From: Chlorocebus sabaeus
Lineage: Eukaryota > Chordata > Mammalia > Primates > Cercopithecidae
NCBI RefSeq assembly: GCF_047675955.1
Contig: NC_132912.1
Span: forward strand, 82,360,382 to 82,424,381
Reading direction: 5' to 3'
Length of the DNA: 64,000 nt
The translations under genes were made by a program, and so were the position numbers. Under the pieces are notes generated by a model. It was given only the letters and a program-made list of their open reading frames with translations, had not been told where the DNA came from and made no database searches. Positions 47,088 through 59,845 of the stretch are shown here, piece after piece. Numbering within the stretch: the stretch's first letter is position 1; each line of letters opens with the position of its first letter.

Positions 47088-48904
47088 GTAATCTTTTCAT
47101 AAAAATTATCTTTCAGTTTTAATTTATGAGTGTACTTTCTTTAAAGGCCTTATATAAAATTAAACTTTAACATAGTATGTATTATAAAAACACAGAATAT
47201 ATATGTTTTGCTTTCTAATCTTTCTTTCACTAAATGAAACTTATTAATACTTTTGTTTTCATAATGATTTTTAAAGTGGCATGTACAAGTAAATGGCCAA
47301 TCTCTTATAGTTGAATGGAAGCATATATACTTAATACTATCTTAATTTGCAGATGTTCTGTCCTAATTTATTGTGTAGTTTCTTTTCCCATTTTGAGTAA
47401 TTTTTACAAAATCAAGAAAAATATTGTCTCTGCTTGACTTCTTCCCTGTCTCTTATCCTATTCCTTCATCCCTCACCTCCAGGCTTTAAATTACAGTCTT
47501 TTGAAAAACACTGGTAAGTTTCATAGGGAATAAAATGACCTAAATAAGGACACAGAATTTCTCTTTTTTAAGATTAACTAATACCTGAAGCAGTATTTGC
47601 CCCCAGAAGGCATTTGCCAAAGCAGACACAATTTAATTAAACAAGCAGCTTGACTGACCATTGACAAAGGTGAATTGAGGGGAAAGGGCTTCAAACTTCA
47701 GTGGGTTTAAAAATAACCTAGGGTCTTGTTAAAATGCAAATATAAAAGTCCAACTCCCAGACATTTTGTTTATACAGGTCTATGTTGGAGTATAGTGATA
47801 TACCTGTTAAATAAAAGCCATAGGTGTTTCTGATGTGGATGATTCTTGATCCACACTTGGAGGACAGAAAGAGAAGGGGATTCCAGTGTGAGCCTGCCTA
47901 ATCCTTTGGTCAATTGTTGTCTTCCTTTAACTTACTGACTTTGTGTGCCAGGATTCACTAATAGGGAACGCTGGTATCTGTGAGTATCCTCAGCTAGCTA
48001 ATAGTAAATCCGTATCTCCCTTGAGTATTTATGATTCCTTTGTACTTTAATTGTATAAAAAAAAGAAAGTGAGCTGAAGCTCTATTAACTATCTTTTTTC
48101 CTCCCTCCCTTAATTTCTTCCTTTTTTGTGAGCTTACAGGTCTTTTTAGTCCTAAATATATCTATGTGTCTATGATTCAGGTCAACATTTTGCTTAAATT
48201 ACTTTACAAGTCATTATGATTGCCCTTTGGTCATCATTCCCTATATAATCTCTCGCAAACTCATTTAATGCCTTCCTTTTTTTTCCGCCTTTGCTGTAAG
48301 TGGAAGTTTTCAGGAATGCTATAAATGAGATAAAGGAAAGGAGAAGGTACAGTATCTAGATTCCAATGAACTTTGCTACTGATTGCTGTTTAATTTAGAG
48401 TAAATCATTATTCCTCAGTAAAGTGACACTGAAAAATTAATGAAGGCTGCTGAGGATGGTGTTTGATTAAAAATCTAGATAATTAAACGCTTAGTTTAAA
48501 AGATTGTTTGGAAAGAGTAGAATAACAGCAAACATAGCATAATTACTATGAATAGAGTATACAGAAAGAATGTGGATAAGAGAAGAAATATTTTAATTAA
48601 AGGTAACATTTTTAGTTTAGGATTACTAGCATATAATTTAAATAATCAAGGGATTGCTAGTAATCAACCTTTTTGGTCTTCAGTACTATATAATCTGGAA
48701 GTTCAGCTATGCTAATATAGAAGGAGCAATAACTTTGAAGTAAAAATATTTGGCCTCTGTCTTGGTTATTTACAAATTTTGTGAACTTGGCTAACTCAGT
48801 AATCTTTTTGAGCTCCACCTTCTACAAATAGAAAGTAATACCACTGAGTTGTAAAGATGCATGTTATCTTATGTGAAAATATTTTATAAACTCTAATTCT
48901 CTCA

Positions 48905-48958
48905 TTTGAAAATAAATGGAGATATTTATTTTCAAATATCTCCATTTTTGGAGATATT
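48905..48958. repeat. Overlapping alternative hairpins
   Basis: Three perfect inverted repeats share bases: arms of 13 (48905-48917/48924-48936), 11 (48917-48927/48934-48944) and 10 (48935-48944/48949-48958), with loops of 6, 6 and 4 nt. Confidence 0.9.
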
Positions 48959-49924
48959 GTTTTACTAAGATGAGAGGATGAAGTGAGGAAGCTGAGTGAA
49001 GAGAGGAGAAAACATAAACTGAAGGGGAAAAAGGACAAGAAATAAAGTATATGTGATAACACGGTGGTCCAGTAATACCAACAGTTGCTTCAAGGGATTT
49101 TCTACTTCTTTCCTACTTTGTTAGCTCTGGAAGAAGTGGGGCAGAACTGTTGGACCATGCAGATTGTTTTCTTTTGATTTTACTGGCAACTTCATAGAAT
49201 CATCTTTCTGTTTTTATCCTTTGGATTGCAAATGAAAGAAATAGAAGATGGCAACGTATGTACATGTTTAGCTCACAGGATCATGAAAACATATTTGCTT
49301 GAGTTTTAGTAGAATACTACAGTTTGCATTACTGTGTTTTACGTAGTCTTAAATTAATGACATTATTTCCTGTTGGTTTTTGTTCTTGTTGTTGGGGTAT
49401 CTTTTCTTATGTGTTCAGGGTAGAATTTTATAAAGCTGATACTGTTTTTAATAATCCAAAGTAGTAAAATGCTGAAAGCCAACTTGTTCAACAAACTATC
49501 ATATAATAATTTGAACAATAAGAATGTTTTGACCAATGAGGTTTTTTCTTTTAATTTTGTTATGATAGTTTTATTGAGATATAATTTACATACCATAAAA
49601 CTGATCCATTTAAAGTATACAACTCAGTGGTTTCTTGTGTATTCACAGAATTGTACAATCATCGCTATTATCTACTTTTAGCACATGAGCAGTGGAATTT
49701 TATTTTATTTTATTTATTTATTATACTTTAAGTTCTAGGGTACACGTACACAACATGCAGGTTTGTTACATATGTATACATCTGCCATGTTGGTGTGCTG
49801 CACCCATTAACTCGTCATTTACATTAGGTATATCTCCTAATGCTATCCCTCCCCACTCCCCTGACCCCACGACAGGCCCTGGTGTGTGATGTTTCCCCTT
49901 CCTGTGTCCAAGTGTTCTCATTGT

Positions 49925-52900
49925 TCAATTCCCACCTATGATTGAGAACATGTGGTGTTTGGTTTTTTGTCCTTGCGATAGTTTGCTGAGAATGATGGCT
50001 TCCAGCTTCATCCATGTCCCTACAAAGGACATGAAGTCATCATTTTTTATGGCTGCATAGTATTCCATGGTGTATGTGTGCCACATTTTCTTAATCCAGT
50101 CTATCATTGATGGACATTTGGGTTGGTTCCAAGTCTTTGCTATAGTAAATAGTGCCACAATAAACATATGTGTGCATGTATCTATAGCAGCATGATTTAT
50201 AATCCTTTGGGTATATACCTAGTAATGGGATTGCTGGGTCAAATGGTATTTCTAGTTCTAGATCCTTGAGGAATCGCCACACTGTCTTCCACAATGGTTG
50301 AACTAGTTTACAGTCCCAGCAACAGTGTAAAAGTGTTCCTGTTTCTCCACATCCTCTCCAGCACCTGTTGCTTCCTGACTTTTTAATGATCACCATTCTA
50401 ACTGGTGTGAGATGGTATCTTATTGTGGTTTTGATTTGCATTTCTCTGATGGCCAATGATGATGAACATTTTTTCATGTGTCTGTTGGCTGCATAAATGT
50501 CTTCTTTTGAGAAGTGTCTGTTCAAATCCTTTGCCCACTTTTTGGTGGGGTTGTTTGTTTTTTCTTGTAAATTTGTTTGAGTTCTTTGTAGATTCTGGAT
50601 ATTAGCCCTTTGTCAGATGGGTAGATTGCAAAAATTTTCTCCCATTCTGTAGGTTGCCTGTTCACTCTGATGGTAGTTTCTTTTGCCATGTGGAAGCTCT
50701 TTAGTTTAATTAGATCCCATTTGTCAATTTTGGCTTTTGTTGCCATTGCTTTTGGTGTTTTAGACATGAAGTCCTTGCCCATGCCTATGTCCTGAATGGT
50801 ATTGCCTAGGTTTTCTTCTAGGGTTTTTATTGTTTTAGGTCTAACATTTAAGTCTTTAATCCATCTTGAATTAATTTTTGTATAAAATGTAGGGAAGGGA
50901 TCCAGTTTCAGCTTTCTACATACGGCTAGCCAGTTTTCCAAGCACCATTTATTAAATAGGGAATCCTTTCCCCATTTTTTGTTTTTGTCAGGTTTGTCAA
51001 AGATCAGATGGTTGTAGATGTGTGGTATTATTTCTGAGGCCTCTGTTCTGTTCCATTGGTCTATCTTTTCTGTTTTGGTACCAGTATCATGCTATTTTGG
51101 TTACTGTAGCCTTGTAGTATAGTTTGAAGTCAGGTAGCTTGATGCCTCCAGCTTTGTTCTTTTGGCTTAGGATTGACTTGGCAGTGCAGGCTGTTTTTTG
51201 GTACCATATGGACTTTAAAGTAGTTTTTTCCAATTCTGTGAAGAAAGTCATTGGTAGCTTGATGGGGATGGCATACATTACCATGGGCAGTATGGCCATT
51301 TTCATGATATTGATTCTTCCTAGCCATGAGCATGGAATGTTCGTTCTTCCATTTGTTTGTGTCCTCTTTTATTTCATTGAGCAGTGATTTGTAATTCCCC
51401 TTAAAGAGGTCCTTTCACATCCCTTGTGAGTTGGATTCCTGGGTATTTTATTCTCTTTGAAGCAATGGTGAATGGGAGTTCACTCATGATTTCGCTCTGT
51501 TTGTTATTGGTGTATAAGAACGCTTGTGATTTTTGCACATTGATTTTGTATCCTCAGACTTTGCTGAAGTTGCTTATCAGCTTAAGGAGCTTTTGGGCTG
51601 AGATGATGGGGTTTTCTAAATATACAATCATGTCATCTGCAAACAGGGACAATCTGACTTCCTCTTTTCCTAATTGAATACCCTTTATTTCTTTCTCCTG
51701 CCTGATTGCCCTGGCCAGAACTTCCAACACTATGTTGAGGAGTGGTAAGAGAGGGCATCCCTGTGTTGTTCCAGTTTTCAAAGGGAATGCTTCCAGTTTT
51801 TGCCCATTCAGTATCATATTGGCTGTGGGTTTGTCATAAATAGCTCTTGGTATTTTGAGATACGTCGCGTTGATACCTAATTTACTGAGAGTTTTTAGTG
51901 TAAAGGGCTTCGAATTTTGTCAAAGGCCTTTTCTACATCTGTTGAGATAATCATGTGGTTTTTGTCTTTGGTTCTGTTTATATGCTGGATTACATTTATT
52001 GATTTGTGTATGTTGAACCAGCCTTGCATCCCAGGGATGAAGCTGACTTGATCATCGTGGATAAGCTTTTTGATGTGCTGCTGGATTCGGTTTGCCAGTA
52101 TTTTATTGAGGATTTTTGCATAGATGTTCATAAGTGATATTGGTCTAAAATGCTCTTTTTTTGTTGTGTCTCTGCTGGCCTTTGGTGTCAGGATGATGCT
52201 GGCCTCATAAAATGAGTTAGGGAGGATTCCCTCTTTTTCTATTGATTGGAATAGTTTCAGAAGGAATGGTACCAGCTCCTCTTCGTTCCTCTGGTAGAAT
52301 TTGTCTGTGTATACGTCTGGTCCTGGACTTTTCTTGGTTGGTAGGCTATTAATTATTGCCTCAATTTCAGAGCCTATTATTGGTCTATTCAGGGAATCAA
52401 CTTCTTCCTGGTTTAGTCTTGGGAGGGTGTATGTGTCCTGGAATTTATCCATTTCTTCTAGATTTTGTAGTTTATTTGCGTAGAGTTGTTTATAGTATCC
52501 TCTGATGGTAGTTTGTATTTCTGTGGGATCGGTGGTGATATCCCCTTTATCATTTTTTATTGCATCTATTTGATTCTTCTCTCTTTTCTTCTTTATTAGT
52601 CTTGCTAGTGGTCTGTCAATTTTGTTGATCTTTTCAAAACACCAGCTCTTGGATTCATTGATTTTTTTAAGGGCTTTTTGTATCTGTCTCCTTCAGTTCT
52701 GCTCTGATCTTAGTTATTTCTGGCCTTCTGCTAGCTTTTGAATGTTTTCTCTTGCTTCTCTAGTTCTTTTAATTGTGATGTTAGGGTGTCAATTTTAGAT
52801 CTTTCCTGCTTTTTCTTGTGGGATTTAGTGCTATAAATTTCCCTCTACACACTGCTTTAAATGTGTCCCCGAGATTCTGGTACATGTGTCTTTATTCTCA

Positions 52901-53756
52901 TTGTTTTCAAAGAACATCTTTATTTCTGTCTTCATTTCGGTATGTACCCAGTTGTCATTCAGGAGCAAGTTGTTCAGTTTCCATGTAGTTGTGTGGTTTT
53001 GAGTGAGTTTCTTAATCCTGAGTTCTAGTTTGATTGCACTGTGGTCTGAGAGACAGTTTGTTGTGATTTCTGTTCTTTTACATTTGCTGAGGAGTGCTTT
53101 ACTTTCAACTATGTGGTCAATTTTGGAATAAGTGCGATGTGATGCTGAAAAGAATGTATATTCTGTTGTAAATCAACATGTAATCAACAGATTTGAGGTG
53201 GAGAGTTCTGTAGATGTCTATTAGGTCTGCTTGGTGCAGGGCTGAGTTCAAGTCCTGGATATCCTTCTTAACCTTCTGTCTTGTTGATCTGTCTAATGTT
53301 GACAATGGGGTGTTAAAGTCTCCCATTATTATTGTGTGGGAGTATAAGTCTTTTTAGGTCTCTCAGGACTTGCTTTATGAATCTGGGTGCTCCTGTGTTG
53401 GGTGCATATATATTTAGGATAGTTAGCTCTACTTGTTGAATTGAGTGATCCCTTTACTATTGTGTAATGGCCTTCTTTGTCTCTTTTGACTTTTGTTGGT
53501 TTAAAGTCCGTTTTATCAGAGACTAGGATTGCAACCTCTGCTTTTTTTTTTGCTTTCCATTTGCTTGGTAGATCCTCCTTCATCCCTTTGTTTTGAGCCT
53601 ATGTGTGTCTCTGCACGTGAGATGGGTCTCCTGAATATAGCACACTGATGGGTCTTGACTCTTTATCCAGTTTGCCAGTCTGTGTCTTTTAATTGGAGCA
53701 TTTAGCCCATCTACATTTAGGTTTAATATTGTTACGTGTGAATTTGATCTTGCCAT
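49925..53756 (-). pseudogene. L1 ORF2 relic, copy 2
   Basis: ORF2 can be followed over its full usual length of about 3.8 kb in several frames. Endonuclease text lies at 53117-53583, reverse-transcriptase text at 51554-52452 (NQEEVDSLNRPI; LFADDMIVYLENP with the FADD active site kept), and the C-terminal part at 49925-51305, ending FSIIGGN. A 22-nt insertion at 53169-53190 and other indels break it. Confidence 0.93.
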
Positions 53757-53819
53757 TATGATGTTAGTTGGTTATTTTGCTCGTTAGTTGATGCAGTTTC
53801 TTCCTGGCATCGATGGTCT

Positions 53820-54833
53820 TTACAATTTGGCATGTTTTAGAAGTGGCTTGTACCGGTTGTTCCTTTCCATGTGTAATGCTTCCTTCAGGAGCTCTTGTGG
53901 GGCATGCTTGGTGGTGACAAAATCTCTCAACATTTGCTTGTCTGTAAAGGATTTTATTTCTCCTTCACTTATGAAGCTTAGTTTGGCTGTATATGAAATT
54001 CTGGATTGAAAATTCTTATCTTCAAGAATGTTGAATATTGGCCCCCACTCTTTTCTGACTTGTAGAGTTTCTGCTGAGAGATCTGCTGTTAGTCTGATGC
54101 GCTTCACTTTGTGGGTAACCCGACCTTTCTCTCTGGCTGCCCTTAACATTTTTTCCTTCATTTCAACTTTGGTGAATCTGACAATTACGCGTCTTGGAGT
54201 TGCTCTTCTCGAGGAGTATCTTTGTGTCATTCTCTGTATTTCCTGAATTTGAATATTGGCCTGCCTTGCTAGATTGGGGAAGTTCTCCTGGATAATATCC
54301 TGCAGAGTGTTTTCCAACTTGGTTCCATTCTCCCTGTCACTTTCAGGTATACCAATCAAACATAGATTTGGTCTTTTCTTATAGTCCCATATTTCTTGGA
54401 GGATTTTTTCGTTTCTGTTTACTCTTTTTTCTCTAAACTTCTGTTCTTGCTTCATTTCATTCATTTGATCTTCAGTCACTGCTACCCTTTCTTCCAGTTG
54501 ATCGACTTGGCTACTGAAGCTTGTGCATTCATCATGTAGTTCTCATGCCATGGTTTTCAGCTCCATCAGGTCATTTAAGGACTTCTCTACACTGTTTATT
54601 CTAGTTAGCCATTCGTCTAATCTTTTTTCAAGGCTTTTATCTTCTTTGCCATGGGTTCGAACTTCCTCCTTTATCTTGGAGAAGTTTGATCATCTGAAGC
54701 CTACTCTCAACTCGTCAAAGTTATTCTCCGTCCAGCTTTGTTCTGTTGCTGGCGAGCAGCTGCATTCCTTTGGAGGGGGAGAGGTGCTCTGATTTTTAGA
54801 ATTTTCAGCTTTTCTGCTCTTTTTTTTCCCCAT
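53820..54833 (-). pseudogene. L1 ORF1 relic, copy 2
   Basis: It starts at ATG 54833 with MGKKKSRKAENSKNQ and spans 1,014 bp, close to the 338-codon norm. An early in-frame TGA follows DELRVGFR where related L1s have an Arg CGA codon, a CpG decay; after further disruption the frame is open from 54479 to a stop at 53820 (219 codons), including the conserved RNA-binding region. Confidence 0.93.
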
Positions 54834-56261
54834 CTTTGTGGTTTTATCTACTTTTGGTCTTTGATGATGGTGACGTACAAATGGGGTTTCAGTGTGGGTG
54901 TCCTTTCTGTTTGTTAGTTTTCCTTCTAACATTCTGGACCCTCAGCTGCAGGTCTGTTGGAGTTTGCTGGAGGTCCCATTCCAGACCCTGTTTGCCTGGA
55001 TATCAGCAGCGGAGGCTGCAGAACAGCGATTATTGCTGAACAGCAAATGTTGTTGCCTGATCTTTCCTCTGGAAGCTTTGTCTCAGAGGGGTACCCAGCT
55101 GTGTGAGGTGTCAGTCTGCCCCTCCTGGGGGGTGCCTCCCGGTTAGGCTACTCAGGGGTCAGGGACCCACTTGAGGAGGCAGTCTGTCCGTTCTCAGATC
55201 TCAACCTCCATTTTGGGAGAACCACTAGTCTCTTCAAAGCTGTCAGAGAGGGACATTTAAATCTGCAGAGGTTTCTACTGCCTTTTGTTTGGCTTTGCCC
55301 TGCCCCCAGAAGTGGAGTCTACAGAGGCAGGCAGGCCTCATTGAGCTGCAGTGGGCTCCACCCAGTTCAAGCTTCCTGGCTGCTTTGTTTACCTACTGAA
55401 GCCTCAGTAATGGCGGACGCCCCTCCCCCAACCTTGCTGCCACCTTGCAGTTCCATCTCAGATGACTGTGCTAGCAATGAACGAGGCTCTGTGGGTGTGG
55501 GACCCTCTATGCCAGGCCTGGGATGTAATCTCCTGCTGTGCCATTTGCTAAGACCCTTGGAAAAGCACAGTATTAGAGTGGGAGTGACCCAGTTTTCCAG
55601 GTGCCATCTGTCACAGCTTCCCTTGGCTAGGGATGGGAATTCCCTGACCTCTTGGCTTCCTGGGTGAGGCAATGCCTCACCCTGCTTCAGCTCATGCTCA
55701 GTGGGCTGCACCCACTGTCGGACAAGCCCCAGTGAGATGAACCCGGTACCTCAGTTGGAAATGCAGAAATCACCTGTCTTGTGCATCTCTCATGCTGAGA
55801 GTTGTAGACTGGAGCTGTTCCTATTTGGCCATCTTGGAACTGCCCTGGAATTTAAAAATATAACATTTGTTGGCAATTATCTTTGAACATTTCATGCTAT
55901 TCATACAAATAAATATCATTTGTACCTGTGTATAAACACATAAGAGGCTAATACATGTAACATCAAAAACCTTTGAATATAATTATTTGGAGGGATAGAA
56001 AAGTATAACCTTTAGTAGGTTTGAAAAAATTGAGACTTTTCAAAATGTAATCTCTAGCCTGTTTGGTAGTTTTCTGGAGCTAGCTACTAGTCATGTTGCA
56101 GGAGGCATGAACTGAAACAAGCTGACATACATGTCTGTTGCATCCCTCTTCCTTCACCCCTAATCTGTGGACCCAAAGTCTCTACTTACTATTCTTTCTG
56201 CTTTCAACTTGTATTGTTCTCAGGAATAGCTGGAGATTGATGTGGAAAAGAAAGGTCTTAT

Positions 56262-56625
56262 TGTATTAGTCCATTTTCATACTGCTTTAAAGATACTACC
56301 TGAGACTGGATAATTTATAAAGAAAAGTGGTTTTGTTGACTTATAGTTCTGCATGGCTGAGGAGGCCTCAGGAAACTTAGAATCATGGGGGAAGGTGAAG
56401 GGAAAACAAGGCAGGTCTTACATGGCGGCAGGGAAGAGAAAGTGCAGGGGAAACTGCCACTTTTAAAACTATCAGATCTCATGAGAACTCCTTCACTATC
56501 ACGAGAACAATTTGGGGGAAAACGCTCCCATAATCCAATCACCTCCCAACAGGTTCCTCCCTCAGTACATGGGGATTCCAATTAGAGATGACATTTGGTT
56601 GGGGACAGAGAGCCAAACCATATCA
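56262..56625 (-). mobile_element. MaLR solo LTR (MST type), antisense
   Basis: TGTATTAGTCCATTTTCATA to GCCAAACCATATCA, about 364 bp; flanking duplication not clear. Confidence 0.92.
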
Positions 56626-57111
56626 TCTGTTTTTCCAGTTGGCTTCATAATTGAGCAGTGGTTCTTCCTCTGGCTTTTCCTCCTTTTTGTGAGGTTTAGA
56701 AATCAAACTAGCAGCTAATACCTAGTAGATTTTCCAGATAGGGTGAGGAAAAACTTAATGCAATTTGAAACCTGTATTTTGATAATTTATGAAATCAACA
56801 ATATTGATTAAGGGGCTATAACTAAGTATTCCTTCAATTCCCTAAATGCCCTCCCTATTGCCTTCCCTTTAAAGGAACTGGTTATTTCAGCTTTACTATT
56901 TAGTTATCTGTAGATTTTTTGAGATTTTTCTGTAGGGCACTTTTTGCCTCTCTTTCTTAGGATATCAAGAATAGCAGTAGAAAATTAGCCAAAGGAATTT
57001 TTTTATACCTAGCACTTATAAAACAATATGTATATTTAACTTATGTTTAAGATAATTATATTATATATGTTTAGCAAGATGGAAAAGTTTCATTCATAGT
57101 AACCTGGTGTA

Positions 57112-57420
57112 ATCTTTATTTTTAAATTTTTTAAAATTTCGATAGGTTTTTGGGGAACAGGTGGTGTTTGGTTACATGAATAAGTTCTTTAGTGGTGATT
57201 TCTGAGATTTTGGTGCACCCATTGCCGGAGCACTGTACACTGTACCCAGTGTGTAGTCTTTTATCCCTCACCCACCTTCTGCCCTTTCCCCGGAATCCCC
57301 AAAGTCCATTGTATTATTCTTATGCCTTTGCATCCTCATAGTTTTGCTCCGACTTATGAGTGAGAACATATGATGTTTGGTTTTCCATTCCTGAGTTACT
57401 TCACTTAACCAAACATAATC
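57112..57420 (-). mobile_element. L1 3' UTR fragment (L1MA/PB type), antisense
   Basis: GGTTTTTGGGGAACAGGTGG, GTTACATGAATAAGTTCTTT and TTATGAGTGAGAACATATGA follow the 3' UTR of a middle-aged L1; it is 5' truncated. Confidence 0.88.
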
Positions 57421-58104
57421 TCATACTGTCATCAGCATCATGAAATATATAAATATTTTGAGCATGAAAACAATGTCCTTGGTAAAGCCACAGGGGGATC
57501 TTATGTAGTCTGCTTAAAACAGCAGGAAGTGTTATATTTCTGAACACGTGGCATTTTCACGATCTTTACCTCAGAAAAATTAAGGGACTATATAAATTCT
57601 TTATATACTTTCTATAAATTAATAAGTGATAAGTTATTGACCATAGCCTCTTAAACGTAACTTTATTTCTAAACATTGTTACCTCTTGAAATGAACTCCA
57701 CATATTTATGAAGAGTAGATATCCTTTTATTTATTATACAAGTATCAGCACTAAACTTTACAGACTCTCTCTCTCAGATCTGGGGTTTACAAGTGCTAGT
57801 CCTTAGACTTCTGCAGGACTCGCTTCATAAGAGTCCTAAATAGAGTTTTCAGAGTTATAAAAGTAAATCTAGTTAATTGTGCTATCTATCTTTATGATAT
57901 ACACATGTCTGTGTATATAGATATGTAAAAATAATCTCTATTCTAATATTCAGAATTCTGCCTTATAAACTGCATCATATGAAATAATCATATTATAATT
58001 ATTTTACCAGATATTTTCCAAACATCATATTAATATAGTCTAATTTATATTCTTGACCTTGAACAGAGTGAACTTAAACTATTCCAGATAGAACACATCT
58101 ATCT

Positions 58105-58735
58105 TGCCAGGTGCAGTGGCTCTCACCTGTAATCCCAGCACTTTGGGAGGCCAAGGTCAGAGGATTGCTTAAGGCAGGAGTTCAAGACCAGCCTGGGCAA
58201 CATAACAAGACTCTGTATCTACAACACATTTTAAAAATTAGGCCAGGTGTGGTGGCTAATGTCTGTAATCCCAGCACTTTGGGAGGCTGAGGCGGGTGGA
58301 TCACCTGAGGCCAGGAGTTCAAGACCAGCCTGGCAAACATAGTGAAACCCTGTCTCTACTAAAAATACAAAAATTAGCTGGGCATGGTGGTGGGTGCCTA
58401 TAGTCCCAGCTACTCAGGAGGCTGAGGCAACAGAATTAGCTTGAACCCAGGAGGCAGAGGTTGCAGTGAGCCAAGGTCACACCACTGCACTCCAGCCTGG
58501 GCAACAGAGAGAGACCCTGTTTCAAAAATAAAATAAAATAAAGAGAAAAGAAAAGAAAAAAATAAAAATTAGCTGGGTGTGGTGACATGCACCTGTAGTC
58601 CCAGCTACTCAGGAGGCTGCAGTGAGAGGATCACTTTAGCCCAGGAGTTCAAGGCTGCGGTGAGCCATGACTGTACTGCTGTACTCCATCCTGCTGTACA
58701 GAGTGAGACCCTGTCTCAAACAACAACAACAAAAA
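58105..58735 (+). mobile_element. Sense Alu split by a younger sense Alu
   Basis: The older Alu occupies 58105-58240 and 58560-58735. A complete Alu (58242-58556) with a long A/AAAG-rich tail sits in its central A-rich linker, flanked by TAAAAATTA on both sides. Confidence 0.92.
58242..58556 (+). mobile_element. Inner Alu of the nested pair
   Basis: A complete sense Alu runs from GGCCAGGTGTGGTGGCTAA to GAGACCCTGTTTC plus an AAAT/AAAG-rich tail. Confidence 0.93.
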
Positions 58736-59639
58736 TCTGTCTTATTTTTAGTTCATTAGATTTTTTTGGATCAATCTTAGAACAAATTTCTTATTTGCCG
58801 TCATCTTTTTTATGTTACTATTGCATCAAAGAAAACCTAGCTGTCATATTTATTGTAGTAATGTTTACCATCTATAACCTTGACTAAGCTATACCTTTTT
58901 CTTTAGAATTAAAAAAAAAAAATTGGCAAGCTGAGCTTATAGATGATGGGGGAAGGAAGGATGAAATAGTAGTCTCAGAGGATGGAAAAGTGAGGAGATT
59001 TGGGAAACAGATCATGATAGTTGAGCAACTTTAAGGGCATACTTGAGGTTAGTGGTCAGATTGAGTGTGTTTTGCAGTCATGACACATGCAAGAGAGTTA
59101 CTTTAACTTGAGATGAAATCAATATGCAATAAGTAGGTTTATTATATATAGGTATTATTTTTAATATTTAACTAAAGGCTAAGGCTTGATATTAGCCTGA
59201 GGGTTGGAGAATATCCATTATCAAGTGCATAATTGAGTTGTGAATACGTCTTTTAATTTTGTGTTTATTATGTTTGTCTCATCTGGAAGGATAAGAATAG
59301 ACTCCAGGGAATCATCTTTTATTTTTATTTATACTGAATATCGAAGTTAGACCTGGACTCGTTGGTGACCTAACATGGTTAGCAGGTTTTAATATTTATC
59401 AGTGACTTGCATGTTTAATATTTATATAAACTGATAAAATTAATATTCAGTGAATACCAAATACGTAGCAGCAATTATGTTAAGCGTAATGCGATTTCAA
59501 CTCTTCAAAAGCAGCTCTATGAACGCAGGTTTTTATCTGTTTTCTTCACCTGTGTGCCTTAACAGTAATTATATATGGAATGCATGAAAATTTATTTTGG
59601 AGGGTATGTGGGAATGTGTAACTTGCGTTTATGGGGTGA

Positions 59640-59845
59640 GGACTGACACTATGCTAAGTGCTTTACTGTATATTATCTCATTTAGTCTTCTTAATATCTG
59701 TGTGGTAGAGTCTATAATTATCTGCATTTTACATACAGTTGAGGTTTTGATAAGTGCTCCTGAGGTCACAGGCCAGCAAATTGTAGAGTTGAAATTTGAG
59801 CCTCCTTTTTCTTCTTCTAAAGCATTTGCTTTAAACTGTATTATC
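59640..59845 (+). mobile_element. MIR element
   Basis: CTATGCTAAGTGCTTTACTG, ATTATCTCATTTAGTCTTCT, CTGCATTTTACATACAGTTG and GGTCACAGGCCAGCAAATTG follow the MIR consensus in order. Confidence 0.88.

Larger units (their letters stand above)
49701..55845 (-). mobile_element. L1PA-type copy 2: full length (6.1 kb), decayed
   Basis: On the minus strand it has a leader from 55845 (CAGTTCCAAGATGGCCAAAT), ORF1, spacer, ORF2 and 3' UTR, and a poly-A (TTTTA-rich on the plus strand) at 49701-49722. TGGAATTT flanks it at 49693-49700 and 55846-55853. Both ORFs carry stops and frameshifts, so it is not active. It lies in IPMK intron 3, antisense to the gene. Confidence 0.95.

Noticed and set aside
49925..55845. 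Active, full-length L1
   Set aside because: Ends and target duplication are complete, but both ORFs carry stops and frameshifts.
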